Below are positions 8,132-16,359 of a DNA stretch of 64,000 nucleotides, piece by piece (position 1 is the first letter of the stretch; each line of letters starts with the position of its first letter). The notes beneath the pieces are model-generated. The model had not been told where the DNA came from and did not search any database. It worked only from the letters and a program-made list of their open reading frames with translations. A program made the translations under genes and the position numbers. This DNA comes from Magnetovibrio blakemorei. Lineage in GTDB: Bacteria; Pseudomonadota; Alphaproteobacteria; Rhodospirillales; Magnetovibrionaceae. The stretch lies in contig NZ_MCGG01000017.1 in the NCBI RefSeq assembly GCF_001746755.1, forward strand, positions 1-64,000, written 5' to 3'.

Positions 8132-9484
8132 CTAGCCGGGGTTTTGCACCAGTCTTTTCGCCGCTTGGCGTTTCAGACGATCTTTCATCAATGTGGAAAT
8201 GGGCACGATGGCCAAGCCCCGCGCCCGAGCTTCGGGAATCCACTCTTTGAGCACCCGGATCGTGGCGTCACGCGGATGACCGATGGCGATGACACGGCCG
8301 TGCTGGCGGGCCAAACGTTCGACTTCTTGCAATTGGTTGAGAACCTTGGCGGGAACGTTGTCGTTGTCCAAAAAGACATTGCGCTCCAAGGCCGCCATGC
8401 CCAATTCGCGGGCGACTTTGGGACCAACCGTATGGCTCGACGTGCGGCTGTCCAAATACAACAGCCCGCGCTTTTGTATTTCTTGCAAGACGATGTGCAT
8501 GGCATGGCTGTCTTCGGTAAAGTGGCTGCCCATGTGGTTGTTGACACCGATAAAGCCCGCAAAACGGTCCATCCCCCAGTTGGCAAGGTTGCGAATTTCC
8601 GTATCCGGCATAGTTGTCATCAACACGTTGGGACCGGCATCAATGGTGACGCTGGACGGCTCCATGGGCATGTGCAGCATCAATTCATGACCACGTGCAC
8701 GCGCGGCTTGGGTTTGTTCGTCCAAGTCGTGGGCATAGGTCATAAACGACAGAGTTAAGGGTGCTGGAATGTCTTCCCACATATGCTCAGACCGCTTTCG
8801 GTCAACGCCCATGTCATCGATGACAATGGCAATCATCGGCAGGCCTTCGAGGGGCGTAAAGGCGATGGCGTTTTTCAGCCACAACGGTTGCGGGCCCAAA
8901 TTGGGCTCGTGCGGCACGGGTGTGACGCTACCAAGTTCGTTGCCGGGAGGCTGTGTCTTGGCATTGTCGGTATGAGGAGACGGCTCATACACTTCATCTA
9001 AGGCTTTTTCTTCATACGCCAACGGCGTGCCGGGTGTGTTACCCGGTGCGACGTTGGAGACAAGAGCAGACGGCTCAGATGCTTCCGGCGGTTCGGGCAA
9101 AATCACACCGCGCAAGCCATGGGTTTGCTGGATAACCGTTTGAGCGGGCTTTGCGGGAAGCTGGGGCGGAAGTTGAAGAGAAATGTGCGTCCCGCTTGTG
9201 CCAAACAGGGTCTTTGCCCCCATATAGCCCAGCCCTGAGGCCAAAACCAAAAAGCCGACAAATGCCGCCGTCGCGACGAGGGGCAGCTCTACATTCAGCT
9301 TGGGCACCCATATGGTTTTGGCGAAGGCGCGCCGCACCACCGGGTGATGCCACATCTGCATCACCAGCAGCACGCCCTTCCTCAACCACGCAAAACGCGC
9401 CGCCACTTTGCGCGCCTTATGTTTGGCGACGGTGCGTTTCGCCAGACGTGATTTGGCGGACAATGGGGCTGGTTTGCGAGTCAC
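8132..9484 (-). CDS. Divergent polysaccharide deacetylase family protein (YibQ-like)
   Basis: A 450-residue protein of the divergent polysaccharide deacetylase (DUF610/YibQ) family. A basic cytoplasmic N-terminus (about 1-70) is followed by one membrane helix (about 72-92, VATAAFVGFLVLASGLGYMG), a Pro-rich periplasmic linker (to about 215) and the NodB-like domain. That domain shows IAIVIDDMGVD, LTLSFMTYAHD, ELMLHMPMEP, GVNNHMGSHFT and VIAIGHPRD, which contain the Asp/His pairs of the fold. The precise substrate of this family is unsettled. The start is GTG at 9484 with AAAGG upstream. It stands alone between copZ and cueR and is probably not part of the copper response. Confidence 0.88.
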   Translation of the reverse strand: MTRKPAPLSAKSRLAKRTVAKHKARKVAARFAWLRKGVLLVMQMWHHPVVRRAFAKTIWVPKLNVELPLVATAAFVGFLVLASGLGYMGAKTLFGTSGTHISLQLPPQLPAKPAQTVIQQTHGLRGVILPEPPEASEPSALVSNVAPGNTPGTPLAYEEKALDEVYEPSPHTDNAKTQPPGNELGSVTPVPHEPNLGPQPLWLKNAIAFTPLEGLPMIAIVIDDMGVDRKRSEHMWEDIPAPLTLSFMTYAHDLDEQTQAARARGHELMLHMPMEPSSVTIDAGPNVLMTTMPDTEIRNLANWGMDRFAGFIGVNNHMGSHFTEDSHAMHIVLQEIQKRGLLYLDSRTSSHTVGPKVARELGMAALERNVFLDNDNVPAKVLNQLQEVERLARQHGRVIAIGHPRDATIRVLKEWIPEARARGLAIVPISTLMKDRLKRQAAKRLVQNPG

Positions 9485-9565
9485 GAAGCGCCTTTGGTTT
9501 GGGACAGAATCAATTTGCTAGAATCCTACGCCTGATGCCCCGCGTCAACGGCCCCGATATTCAGC

Positions 9566-9982
9566 TTATTCGCAGCACATCGCCGGGGCCTTCATGACCC
9601 CCGCCAGTTCTTCCAAAATGGGGCAATCGGGGCGGTCGTCACCTTGGCAGCACTGGGTTAGGTTTTTGAGGGTATCTCGGATGCTGACCAGTTCTTGGAT
9701 GCGGTTTTCCACGTCTTCGATGTGTTTCAGCGCGACCGCCTTCACGTCAGAGCTGGCGCGTTTTTTGTTGCGCCACAAGTCCAGCAAATTTCCCACCGTC
9801 TCCACCGAAAAGCCAAGATTGCGCGAACGTTTGATGAATTTGAGGGTCTCAACGTCATTTTCCGCATAATCCCGGTAGCCGTTTTCACCGCGGGTAGCCT
9901 GGGCGATCAAACCAATAGATTCATAATAGCGAATGGTTTTGGCCGAAACGTCTGAACGCTTTGCCGCTTGTCCAATGTTCAT
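9566..9982 (-). CDS. cueR: CueR, Cu(I)-responsive MerR-family activator
   Basis: A 138-residue MerR-family regulator. The winged helix-turn-helix is at 1-70 (MNIGQAAKRSDVSAKTIRYY, GENGYRDY), then the dimerisation helix (about 80-108), then the metal loop C112-QGDDRPD-C120. C112 and C120 are at the exact positions of the E. coli CueR Cu(I) ligands. Ser77, which marks monovalent-metal CueR/GolS-type sensors against divalent ones (Cys77), is also present. A C-terminal CC pair (136-137) is also typical. The ATG at 9982 overlaps the stop of the copA remnant (TGA sharing bases with ATG), so cueR is expressed from the CueR-type promoter at 10172-10202 and would be self-regulated. Confidence 0.95.
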   Translation of the reverse strand: MNIGQAAKRSDVSAKTIRYYESIGLIAQATRGENGYRDYAENDVETLKFIKRSRNLGFSVETVGNLLDLWRNKKRASSDVKAVALKHIEDVENRIQELVSIRDTLKNLTQCCQGDDRPDCPILEELAGVMKAPAMCCE

Positions 9983-10140
9983 TTTCCGCTCCTCAGATTC
10001 CAGCTGTTCGACAAAAGCGAATTGGTGACGGCAGACACACTGCTGAGCGCCAGCCCCCGCCAAACGGCACGATTGACGCTCCCCACCGAGACGCCGGGAA
10101 CTTGCACGACGGCCTTTTCCATCCGCGCCATGTGCGACAT
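9979..10140 (-). pseudogene. Collapsed copA (Cu P-type ATPase) remnant
   Basis: A 53-codon open frame starting MSHMARMEKAV that directly follows the CueR-type promoter and ends by overlapping cueR. Residues 4-24 (ARMEKAVVQVPGVSVGSVN) resemble the interior of an HMA domain, but the metal-binding CxxC is gone. Residues 28-43 (WRGLALSSVSAVTNSL) resemble the extreme C-terminal helix of CopA ATPases, whose consensus is close to AAMALSSVSVVxNALRL. The simplest reading is a copA gene that lost almost its whole interior in frame, joining the first domain to the last helix. This is inference from motif resemblance. It could instead be an unrelated small protein. Confidence 0.55.
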
Positions 10141-10171
10141 GATCACAACCTTCCACTTACGTTTAAGGTTG

Positions 10172-10202
10172 ACTATAGACCTTCCAGCGTTGGGAAGGTC
10201 AA
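10172..10202 (-). promoter_or_regulatory. CueR-type promoter/operator of copA remnant-cueR
   Basis: Minus-strand TTGACC (10197-10202) and TATAGT (10172-10177) are 19 bases apart and flank the dyad ACCTTCCCAACGCTGGAAGGT. This is nearly identical in design to the E. coli copA promoter bound by CueR. It lies about 30 bases upstream of the first codon of the copA remnant. Confidence 0.9.
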
Positions 10203-10304
10203 AGAAAGTTTTATGAGACCTTTCAAACTCTGTGCTAAATCATGGGGAACTTGGCTCGGCCTTCAAATCATAACCTTGTGAACAACTTGCCGTAAGGCTT
10301 TAAA

Positions 10305-10901
10305 ATGTTTCTCCTTATCGATAACTACGACAGCTTCACCTATAACCTTTTGCACTACCTGGGCGAACTGGGGGCAGAAGTCGACGTGCAGCGCAACGAC
10401 GCCATCAGTGCCGAACAAGCTGTGGGTGGCGGCTATGACGGCATTGTCCTGTCCCCCGGACCGTGCGATCCCGATCAAGCGGGCATCTGCCTGGAGGTGG
10501 TCGCCAAAGCGCCCGACGACCTGCCGATTTTTGGCGTGTGTTTGGGCCACCAGACCATCGGTCAGCACTTTGGCGGCTCTGTCGTGCGCTCCCCGTTGCC
10601 CATGCATGGCAAGGTGTCCGAAATCACCCACTCCGGCAAAGGCGTGTTTCAGGGCCTGCCCTCGCCTTTGATGTGCACCCGTTATCATTCGTTGATGGTG
10701 GCACGTGATGGATTGCCCGATTGTTTGGAAATCACCGCCGAAAGCGCAGACGGCGTCATCCAAGGCCTGATGCACAAGACCCGGCCCATTTTCGGCGTGC
10801 AGTTCCACCCCGAAAGCATCGCTTCTGAGCACGGCCACGACATGATCAAAAACTTTATCGATATCTCCCAGAGTGGGAAAAAGACCAGGAAAAACGCATG
10901 A
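10305..10901 (+). CDS. trpG: Anthranilate synthase component II (glutamine amidotransferase)
   Basis: A 198-residue class I glutamine amidotransferase that supplies ammonia to TrpE. It starts MFLLIDNYDSFTYNLLHYLG. The catalytic Cys lies in FGVCLGHQTIG (nucleophile elbow) and the His-Glu pair in QFHPESIASEHG; the oxyanion motif is LSPGPCDPD. AAGG lies eight bases before the ATG. It opens the trpGDC-moaC-moeA-GNAT run and overlaps trpD by four bases. The same type of subunit (PabA) can serve both anthranilate and aminodeoxychorismate synthases; the context favours trpG. Confidence 0.94.
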   Translation: MFLLIDNYDSFTYNLLHYLGELGAEVDVQRNDAISAEQAVGGGYDGIVLSPGPCDPDQAGICLEVVAKAPDDLPIFGVCLGHQTIGQHFGGSVVRSPLPMHGKVSEITHSGKGVFQGLPSPLMCTRYHSLMVARDGLPDCLEITAESADGVIQGLMHKTRPIFGVQFHPESIASEHGHDMIKNFIDISQSGKKTRKNA

Positions 10902-11959
10902 CCGATACTCCGAGCGCCCTAAGACCCATTCTTGCGAAAGTCGCCGACCGCACGATCTTGACCGCCGACGAGGCCGAACAGGCGTTTGACATCATCATGT
11001 CCGATGAGGCCACCGACGTGCAAATCGCGGGCTTTTTGATGGCACTGCGCGTTCGCGGCGAAACCGTTGATGAAATCAGCGGTGCGGTCAAGACCATGCG
11101 CAAAAAGATGCTGACGGTCGAGGCCCCACATGGCGCCATCGACATCGTCGGCACCGGCGGCGATGCGTCGGGCACCTATAACATTTCCACAGGCGCGGCC
11201 CTGTTGACGGCGGCGTGCGGCGTTCCGGTCGCCAAACACGGCAACCGCGCCCTGTCGTCCAAATCCGGCACTGCGGACGTGTTGAGCGCGCTCGGCGTGA
11301 ACTTGGAATGCCCCATGGAACTGGTGAAACGCTCCATCTGGGAAGCCAACATCGGTTTCTTGCTGGCGACCCGCCACCACTTGGCCATGAAACACGTCAT
11401 GCCGGTGCGCCGGGACATGGCGGTGCGCACCATCTTCAACTTGATCGGGCCGCTGTCCAATCCCGCAGGCGTGAAACGCCAGTTGACCGGTGCCTATTCC
11501 CGCGACTGGATCGTGCCGATGGCAAAAACCTTGGGCAACCTTGGCACGGAAATGGCGTGGATCGTCCACGGTTCCGACGGTTTGGACGAAATCACCACCA
11601 CCGGCGTCACTTTTGTGGCGCAAATCAAGGACGGCGTCGTGTCAGAGTTTGAAATCACCCCTCAAGACGCCGGATTGCCGTTTGCCCAACCCGAAGACTT
11701 AAAAGGCGACACGCCCGAGCACAACGCCAACGCCATGCGCGCCATGCTGCAAGGCGAAAAAGGCGCGTTCCGCGACTGTGTGGTGTTCAACACCGCCGCC
11801 GCCTTGTTGATTGCCGGCAAAGCTGCCGACTTGAAAGACGGTGCCGCCCAGGCTCAAGCAGCACTGGATGCGGGCAAGGCGCTGGACACCTTGGAGGACT
11901 TGATCAACATCACCAACGACGACGGTGCGGCGACGATGACCGATGAGGTGGGCGGTTGA
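10898..11959 (+). CDS. trpD: Anthranilate phosphoribosyltransferase
   Basis: A 353-residue TrpD that transfers phosphoribosyl from PRPP to anthranilate. The N-terminal helical domain is followed by the PRPP-binding motif [17 protein letters not shown] (near 84-100), then [21 protein letters not shown] and [12 protein letters not shown], all family signatures. ATG overlaps the trpG stop (ATGA), and its own TGA overlaps the trpC ATG, showing translational coupling. Full length and intact. Confidence 0.96.
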   Translation: MTDTPSALRPILAKVADRTILTADEAEQAFDIIMSDEATDVQIAGFLMALRVRGETVDEISGAVKTMRKKMLTVEAPHGAIDIVGTGGDASGTYNISTGAALLTAACGVPVAKHGNRALSSKSGTADVLSALGVNLECPMELVKRSIWEANIGFLLATRHHLAMKHVMPVRRDMAVRTIFNLIGPLSNPAGVKRQLTGAYSRDWIVPMAKTLGNLGTEMAWIVHGSDGLDEITTTGVTFVAQIKDGVVSEFEITPQDAGLPFAQPEDLKGDTPEHNANAMRAMLQGEKGAFRDCVVFNTAAALLIAGKAADLKDGAAQAQAALDAGKALDTLEDLINITNDDGAATMTDEVGG

Positions 11960-12765
11960 TGTCTGACATCCTCAAAAAAATCAACGCTTATAAGCGCTCC
12001 CATATCGCCAAGTGCAAGTCCGTGCGCTCCATTGGCGATGTGGAAAATCTGGCTTACATGGCCGAAGCGCCGCGGGGCTTCATCGCCGCGCTCAAAAGCA
12101 CCGTTGCGGACGGCGATTACGCCCTGATTGCAGAAATCAAAAAGGCCTCCCCATCCAAGGGCCTGATCCGTGCCGACTTCAACCCACCGCAATTGGCCAA
12201 GGCCTATCAACGCGGTGGAGCGACGTGTTTGTCGGTGCTGACCGACGTTGAATCTTTTCAAGGCGCAGACGAATACCTGATCGAAACCAAGGCGGCCGTC
12301 AAAATCCCGGTTTTGCGCAAAGACTTCATGCTCGATCCCTACCAAATTGTCGAATCGCGAGCCTATGGCGCCGATTGCATCTTGTTGATCATGGCCTCAC
12401 TCAGCGATGAACAAGCCGCCGAGTTGGAAGCTACCGCCCATGAATTTGGCATGGACGTGTTGGTCGAAGTTCACGACGCCACCGAATTGGAGCGTGCGCT
12501 GAAACTCAAAACCGAATTGATCGGCATCAACAACCGCAACCTCAAAACCATGGTAACGGATTTAGCCACCACCGAAGCGCTGGCCGCATTGGTGCCCAAA
12601 GATCGCGTTTTGGTGTCTGAAAGCGGACTGAACTCCCCCGAAGATTTGGCGCGCATGTCCAAAGTTGGGGCCAACTGCTTTTTGATCGGCGAAAGCCTGA
12701 TGCGGCAAAAAGACGTTGAGGCTGCGACCGTCGCTCTTTTGTCAAAGGATGCCCCCCATGCCTGA
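11959..12765 (+). CDS. trpC: Indole-3-glycerol phosphate synthase
   Basis: A 268-residue monofunctional TrpC (no TrpF fusion) that closes the ring of carboxyphenylaminodeoxyribulose phosphate. The signature [16 protein letters not shown] (near 54-69) contains the catalytic Lys. [13 protein letters not shown] and [11 protein letters not shown] follow, and SESGL closes the barrel. The ATG at 11959 overlaps the trpD stop (TGATG); a TTG one codon earlier is not needed. The 3' end overlaps moaC by eight bases. Confidence 0.95.
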   Translation: MSDILKKINAYKRSHIAKCKSVRSIGDVENLAYMAEAPRGFIAALKSTVADGDYALIAEIKKASPSKGLIRADFNPPQLAKAYQRGGATCLSVLTDVESFQGADEYLIETKAAVKIPVLRKDFMLDPYQIVESRAYGADCILLIMASLSDEQAAELEATAHEFGMDVLVEVHDATELERALKLKTELIGINNRNLKTMVTDLATTEALAALVPKDRVLVSESGLNSPEDLARMSKVGANCFLIGESLMRQKDVEAATVALLSKDAPHA

Positions 12766-13234
12766 TTTCACCCACCTGGACAAAGACGGCAACGCCCGGA
12801 TGGTTGATGTGGGCGAAAAATCGGTGACGGAACGCACCGCCACGGCGCGCGGCACGGTCTTGATGGCCGCCGAAACCTTGACCAAAATCCAAGAGCGTGG
12901 CTTTAAAAAGGGCGACGTGCTGTCCATTGCACAATTAGCGGGCATCATGGGGGCTAAACGAACCCCCGATTTGATTCCGCTGTGCCACCCCTTGATGCTG
13001 ACCTCGGTCAAAGTCGAGCTGACCTGTGATCCGGCGCGAAATGCCGTCGATATCGAAGCCACCTGTAAACTGTCCGGCCAAACTGGCGTGGAAATGGAAG
13101 CGCTCACCGCCGTCAGCGTCGCCGCCTTGACGGTTTACGACATGTGCAAAGCGGTCGATAAAGCCATGCACATTACGGACGTGCGTTTGGTCCACAAAGC
13201 GGGTGGAAAATCCGGCGAGTTTCGCGCTGACTAA
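12758..13234 (+). CDS. moaC: Cyclic pyranopterin monophosphate synthase
   Basis: A 158-residue MoaC for the second step of molybdenum cofactor synthesis, acting after MoaA on the GTP-derived cyclic intermediate. The family signatures [16 protein letters not shown] (near 70-85) and [20 protein letters not shown] (near 112-131) are intact, including the catalytic Lys in KAVDK. The ATG at 12758 follows AAGGATG and overlaps the trpC end by eight bases. The trpC-moaC-moeA order recurs in alphaproteobacteria. Confidence 0.95.
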   Translation: MPDFTHLDKDGNARMVDVGEKSVTERTATARGTVLMAAETLTKIQERGFKKGDVLSIAQLAGIMGAKRTPDLIPLCHPLMLTSVKVELTCDPARNAVDIEATCKLSGQTGVEMEALTAVSVAALTVYDMCKAVDKAMHITDVRLVHKAGGKSGEFRAD

Positions 13235-13255
13235 CTTGAAACAAGAGGTAACAAC

Positions 13256-14485
13256 ATGATGATTCCGGCCTCCGACGCGCTCAGCCAAATTATCGCCGCC
13301 ATGAAACCGACCTGCGCCGAGCAAGTCGCCCTGCCCGACGCCTTGGGCCGGATCTTGGCCGAAGACGTGCTTGCGCGCCTCACCCAGCCGTGGGCGGACG
13401 TCTCAGCCATGGACGGTTACGCGGTGCGTCAAGAAGACGTCGCCCAAGTTTCCGCCCAAGCCCCCGCCACCCTCAAAGTCATCGGCGAAAGTGCCGCAGG
13501 CGGCAGCTTTGACGGTGATGTCGGCCCCGGCTGTGCGGTGCGAATTTTCACCGGCGCCCCCGTGCCCAAAGGCACCGACACCATCATCATCCAAGAAGAT
13601 ACTGAAGCGGCGGGCGAAGCCATTACGGTATTGGAAAAGGCCCCCGCAGGCAAATTCATTCGCCCCGCCGGACTGGACTTCAAAGCGGACACCGTGCTGT
13701 TGAAGGCCGGAAGCTTGATGAGTGGTCGCAATGTCGGTTTGGCGGCGGCGGCGAACGTGCCGTGGGTCAAAGTTCGGCGCAAGCCTCGGATCGCGCTCAT
13801 CGCCACCGGCAATGAAGTGGTGATGCCCGGCGACACCTTGGGCGACAATCAAATCATCAGTTCCAATTCGGTGATGCTGTCGGCCTTTATCAAGGTTTTG
13901 GGCGGGGAGCCTTTGGATTTGGGCATCGCGCGTGACGATCTTGGCTCACTCACCGAACGGGTTCGGGCCGCCAAACAAGCCGACATGCTGATCACCATCG
14001 GCGGGGCGTCGGTGGGCGATTATGACCTGGTCGGCCAAGTCCTGCTCCAAGAAGGCCTGCAACTGGCCTTCGACAAAGTCGCCATGCGCCCTGGAAAGCC
14101 TGTCATTTTTGGTCTTTTGGACGGTATGCCGGTGTTGGGCATGCCCGGCAACCCGGTCAGCGTGGGGGTGTCCAGCGCGGTGTTTTTGCGTCCGGCCATC
14201 GCAGCCATGCTGAGCGTGCCCGCCACCGACGCGCCCCTGCAAACCGCTCAACTGGCCATCGATCTTGGGGGTAATGACGAGCGCCAGGAATACATGCGCG
14301 CCACCTTGAGCATCGGCGCAGACGGCGAACACTTGGTCACCCCGTTTTCAAAACAAGACAGTGCCATGCTGGCGAAATTTGCCGAAGCCGATTGTCTGGT
14401 CATTCGCGCCCCCTTTGCGCCCCCGGCCAAGGCGGGCGATACGGTGGACTTCATCCCCCTGCACACCGGACGCATAACGCTCTGA
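13256..14485 (+). CDS. moeA: Molybdopterin molybdotransferase
   Basis: A 409-residue MoeA that inserts molybdate into adenylylated molybdopterin. Domains in order: helical N-terminus with SAMDGYAVR (near 50), the beta-rich domain II (IGESAAGG, IFTGAPVPKGTDTII), the MogA-like domain III with IALIATGNEVV and TIGGASVGDYDL, the KVAMRPGKP motif and GMPGNPVSV, and a C-terminal beta domain (about 335-409). It starts with ATGATG 21 bases after moaC behind AGGTAACA. The stop overlaps the next gene (TGATG). Confidence 0.95.
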   Translation: MMIPASDALSQIIAAMKPTCAEQVALPDALGRILAEDVLARLTQPWADVSAMDGYAVRQEDVAQVSAQAPATLKVIGESAAGGSFDGDVGPGCAVRIFTGAPVPKGTDTIIIQEDTEAAGEAITVLEKAPAGKFIRPAGLDFKADTVLLKAGSLMSGRNVGLAAAANVPWVKVRRKPRIALIATGNEVVMPGDTLGDNQIISSNSVMLSAFIKVLGGEPLDLGIARDDLGSLTERVRAAKQADMLITIGGASVGDYDLVGQVLLQEGLQLAFDKVAMRPGKPVIFGLLDGMPVLGMPGNPVSVGVSSAVFLRPAIAAMLSVPATDAPLQTAQLAIDLGGNDERQEYMRATLSIGADGEHLVTPFSKQDSAMLAKFAEADCLVIRAPFAPPAKAGDTVDFIPLHTGRITL

Positions 14486-15009
14486 TGCAGATTCGCGAAC
14501 AGACCGACGACGACGACTTAGGCGCCATTCGCGCCGTCACCGATGCCGCCTTTGGCGGTACGGCGGAATCTGAACTGATCGATCGTTTGCGCGCTGACGA
14601 CTTGGTCATCGTTTCAATGGTGGCGATTGAGTACGGCGAAATCGTCGCTCACATCCTCTTTTCAGAGCTTGAAGTGGTCTCAAATGACCATAAAAACTCC
14701 ATTCGCGCCGCAGCCCTAGCGCCCCTGGCCGTCGCCCCCACCCACCAACGGCTCGGCATCGGCTCGGAACTGGTCCGTCAAGGCCTTGAAAAATGTAAAC
14801 AAAGTGGCATTGAGGCAGTGATTGTTGTGGGCCACCAAAATTTCTATCCACGTTTTGGATTCAGCGCGCAAATGGCAAAATGTCTGAAAAGCCCATTTTC
14901 AGGCCAATTTTTTATGGTTTTACCCCTAAAAAATGGCATTTTTGATGAATTTGAGGGAAACGTCCTATACCCGGATGCATTTTCCATTATGACGCAAAAT
15001 AAGATTTAA
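14485..15009 (+). CDS. GNAT-family N-acetyltransferase
   Basis: A 174-residue acetyltransferase of the GNAT fold. LAPLAVAPTHQRLGIGSELV (about 74-93) is motif A, with the Q-x-x-G-I/L-G acetyl-CoA pyrophosphate loop. VIVVGHQNFYPRFGF (about 111-125) is motif B, of the kind seen in YhbS-like members. The acceptor is unknown. The ATG at 14485 shares bases with the moeA stop, so it is translationally coupled to the molybdenum cofactor genes, without proof of a shared role. The last third is AT-rich (runs of aaaaatggc, ttttttatgg) compared with upstream. It converges with the lipoprotein gene, sharing four bases. Confidence 0.85.
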   Translation: MQIREQTDDDDLGAIRAVTDAAFGGTAESELIDRLRADDLVIVSMVAIEYGEIVAHILFSELEVVSNDHKNSIRAAALAPLAVAPTHQRLGIGSELVRQGLEKCKQSGIEAVIVVGHQNFYPRFGFSAQMAKCLKSPFSGQFFMVLPLKNGIFDEFEGNVLYPDAFSIMTQNKI

Positions 15010-15440
15010 GGATTTATCTTAAATTTTGGCAGTGCCCGAAAGGGCGACGTGTTGAGGTAATGGAGCTCATTTTCCGACAGCGCGCGCCCTTTAAAATAAA
15101 CCGACGCGGCTTTCACAACCCGTTTGGGATTTACCCGCGAATCCAGCGAAAACGCATACGAACAGGTGATGTTGCCGACGCTGAACTCCGTGCTATCGGA
15201 CGGATAGGCAAACCGCAAGTGCACCGTGCGCACGTCCCCCACGTCCGCAGTTTGAACGCCAATGATGGTGATTTCCCCATAGACCTGGGTGGCGCGCCCA
15301 ACGATGATGGCGCAATGCGCGACTTCGGGCTCGAGCCGCGGGGCTTCGTCCGTACAGCCCACCAGCACCAGACAGAGGCACAGGCTAAGACCCGTGACAG
15401 GGGCAATACCCCCATAAAAGAAAGCTGTTTTTCTAAACAT
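15006..15440 (-). CDS. Putative lipoprotein, uncharacterised
   Basis: A 144-residue protein with a lipoprotein signal peptide: basic start MFRKTAFF, hydrophobic core TGLSLCLCLVLVG, and lipobox LVGC with the acylated Cys at about 29. The mature domain of about 115 residues looks beta-rich (ITIIGVQTADVGDVRTVHLR) and contains one more Cys pair-forming candidate (HCAII and ITCSY). No family recognised. Spacing from AAGG to the ATG is long (13 bases), so the start is less certain. It is convergent with the GNAT gene and divergent from lexA. Confidence 0.65.
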   Translation of the reverse strand: MFRKTAFFYGGIAPVTGLSLCLCLVLVGCTDEAPRLEPEVAHCAIIVGRATQVYGEITIIGVQTADVGDVRTVHLRFAYPSDSTEFSVGNITCSYAFSLDSRVNPKRVVKAASVYFKGRALSENELHYLNTSPFRALPKFKINP

Positions 15441-15549
15441 GGTTCAGTATGAGCCTTTCCAAGGCCCTCAAGCAACTCCGATACAACACAAAATTGAAGA
15501 AAATAGCCCTTGACCCGCAAGAGGAACCAAAGTAGAACATACATATTGT

Positions 15550-15564
15550 GTTTTTGTTTTGTTC
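15550..15564 (+). promoter_or_regulatory. Possible LexA box upstream of lexA
   Basis: GTTT-N7-GTTC, 52 bases upstream of the lexA ATG. It differs by one base from the alphaproteobacterial SOS box GTTCN7GTTC. lexA autoregulation is the rule in SOS-competent bacteria, which raises its plausibility, but the match is imperfect and lies in a T-rich stretch. Confidence 0.35.
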
Positions 15565-15615
15565 CACACGCGCGCTCTTCGCTTTTTTGCGCGACTTCCG
15601 GATTCAGGTGACCTT

Positions 15616-16344
15616 ATGCTGACCAAAAAACAGTACGAATTGCTCTTGCTGATCGACACCCGCATCCGCGAAGCGGGCGTGCCGCCCTCGTTTGACGAAA
15701 TGAAGATGGCGCTGGGCCTGAAATCCAAGTCGGGCATTCACCGTTTGATCAGCGGACTGGAAGAACGCGGCTTCATTCGCCGCTTGCCGCACCGCGCCCG
15801 GGCGCTTGAAATTCTCAAAATGCCGGAAAACATCGAACGTGACCGCGCCGACAGCAAGGCCCAAGCAGCCCAGGTGACAGCCGAAAAACCGTCGAGCATG
15901 GCCAACGTCGTCAAGGGTGAATTTGGCGCAAAGCCCATTCCCGCCCACACCTCTCCGGCCGCCGGCATCGAACTGCCGTTTTTGGGCCGCATCGCGGCGG
16001 GCACGCCGATTGAAGCGTTGTCCGACCCTTCCTCGTTTATTGAAGTTCCGCCCTCCATGCTCGGTGGTGGCGATCATTTTTGCCTTGAGGTCGATGGCGA
16101 TTCCATGATCGAAGCGGGTATTCTTGACGGCGACACGGTGATCATTCAACGCACCAACCACACGGAAAACGGCGCCATTGTCGTCGCCTTGGTGGACAAC
16201 GAAGAAGCCACCTTAAAATACATCCACAAAAAAGGCGACAAGGTGGCCTTAAAACCCGCCAACGCGGCCTATGAAACGCGCATTTTCGGCCCCGACCGCG
16301 TTCACATCCAAGGCCGTCTGGTGGGTTTGCTGCGCAAGTTCTGA
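15616..16344 (+). CDS. lexA: LexA SOS repressor / self-cleaving peptidase
   Basis: A 242-residue LexA. The winged helix DNA-binding domain is at 1-66 ([20 protein letters not shown], then [20 protein letters not shown]). A long linker rich in Ala and Glu (70-115) leads to the S24 peptidase domain. The cleavage site is A128-G129 (GRIAAGTP), the nucleophile is S163 (GDSMIEAGI) and the general base is K201 (EATLKYI). The ATG at 15616 has AGGTGA seven bases upstream. In this family RecA filaments trigger self-cleavage and derepression of DNA repair genes. Confidence 0.95.
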   Translation: MLTKKQYELLLLIDTRIREAGVPPSFDEMKMALGLKSKSGIHRLISGLEERGFIRRLPHRARALEILKMPENIERDRADSKAQAAQVTAEKPSSMANVVKGEFGAKPIPAHTSPAAGIELPFLGRIAAGTPIEALSDPSSFIEVPPSMLGGGDHFCLEVDGDSMIEAGILDGDTVIIQRTNHTENGAIVVALVDNEEATLKYIHKKGDKVALKPANAAYETRIFGPDRVHIQGRLVGLLRKF

Positions 16345-16359
16345 TTGGAAGAATCTCAA

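Noticed and set aside
15468-15737. 89-codon minus-strand frame across the lexA upstream region
   Set aside because: Overlaps the lexA start and its promoter region, lacks a ribosome site and has no domain.
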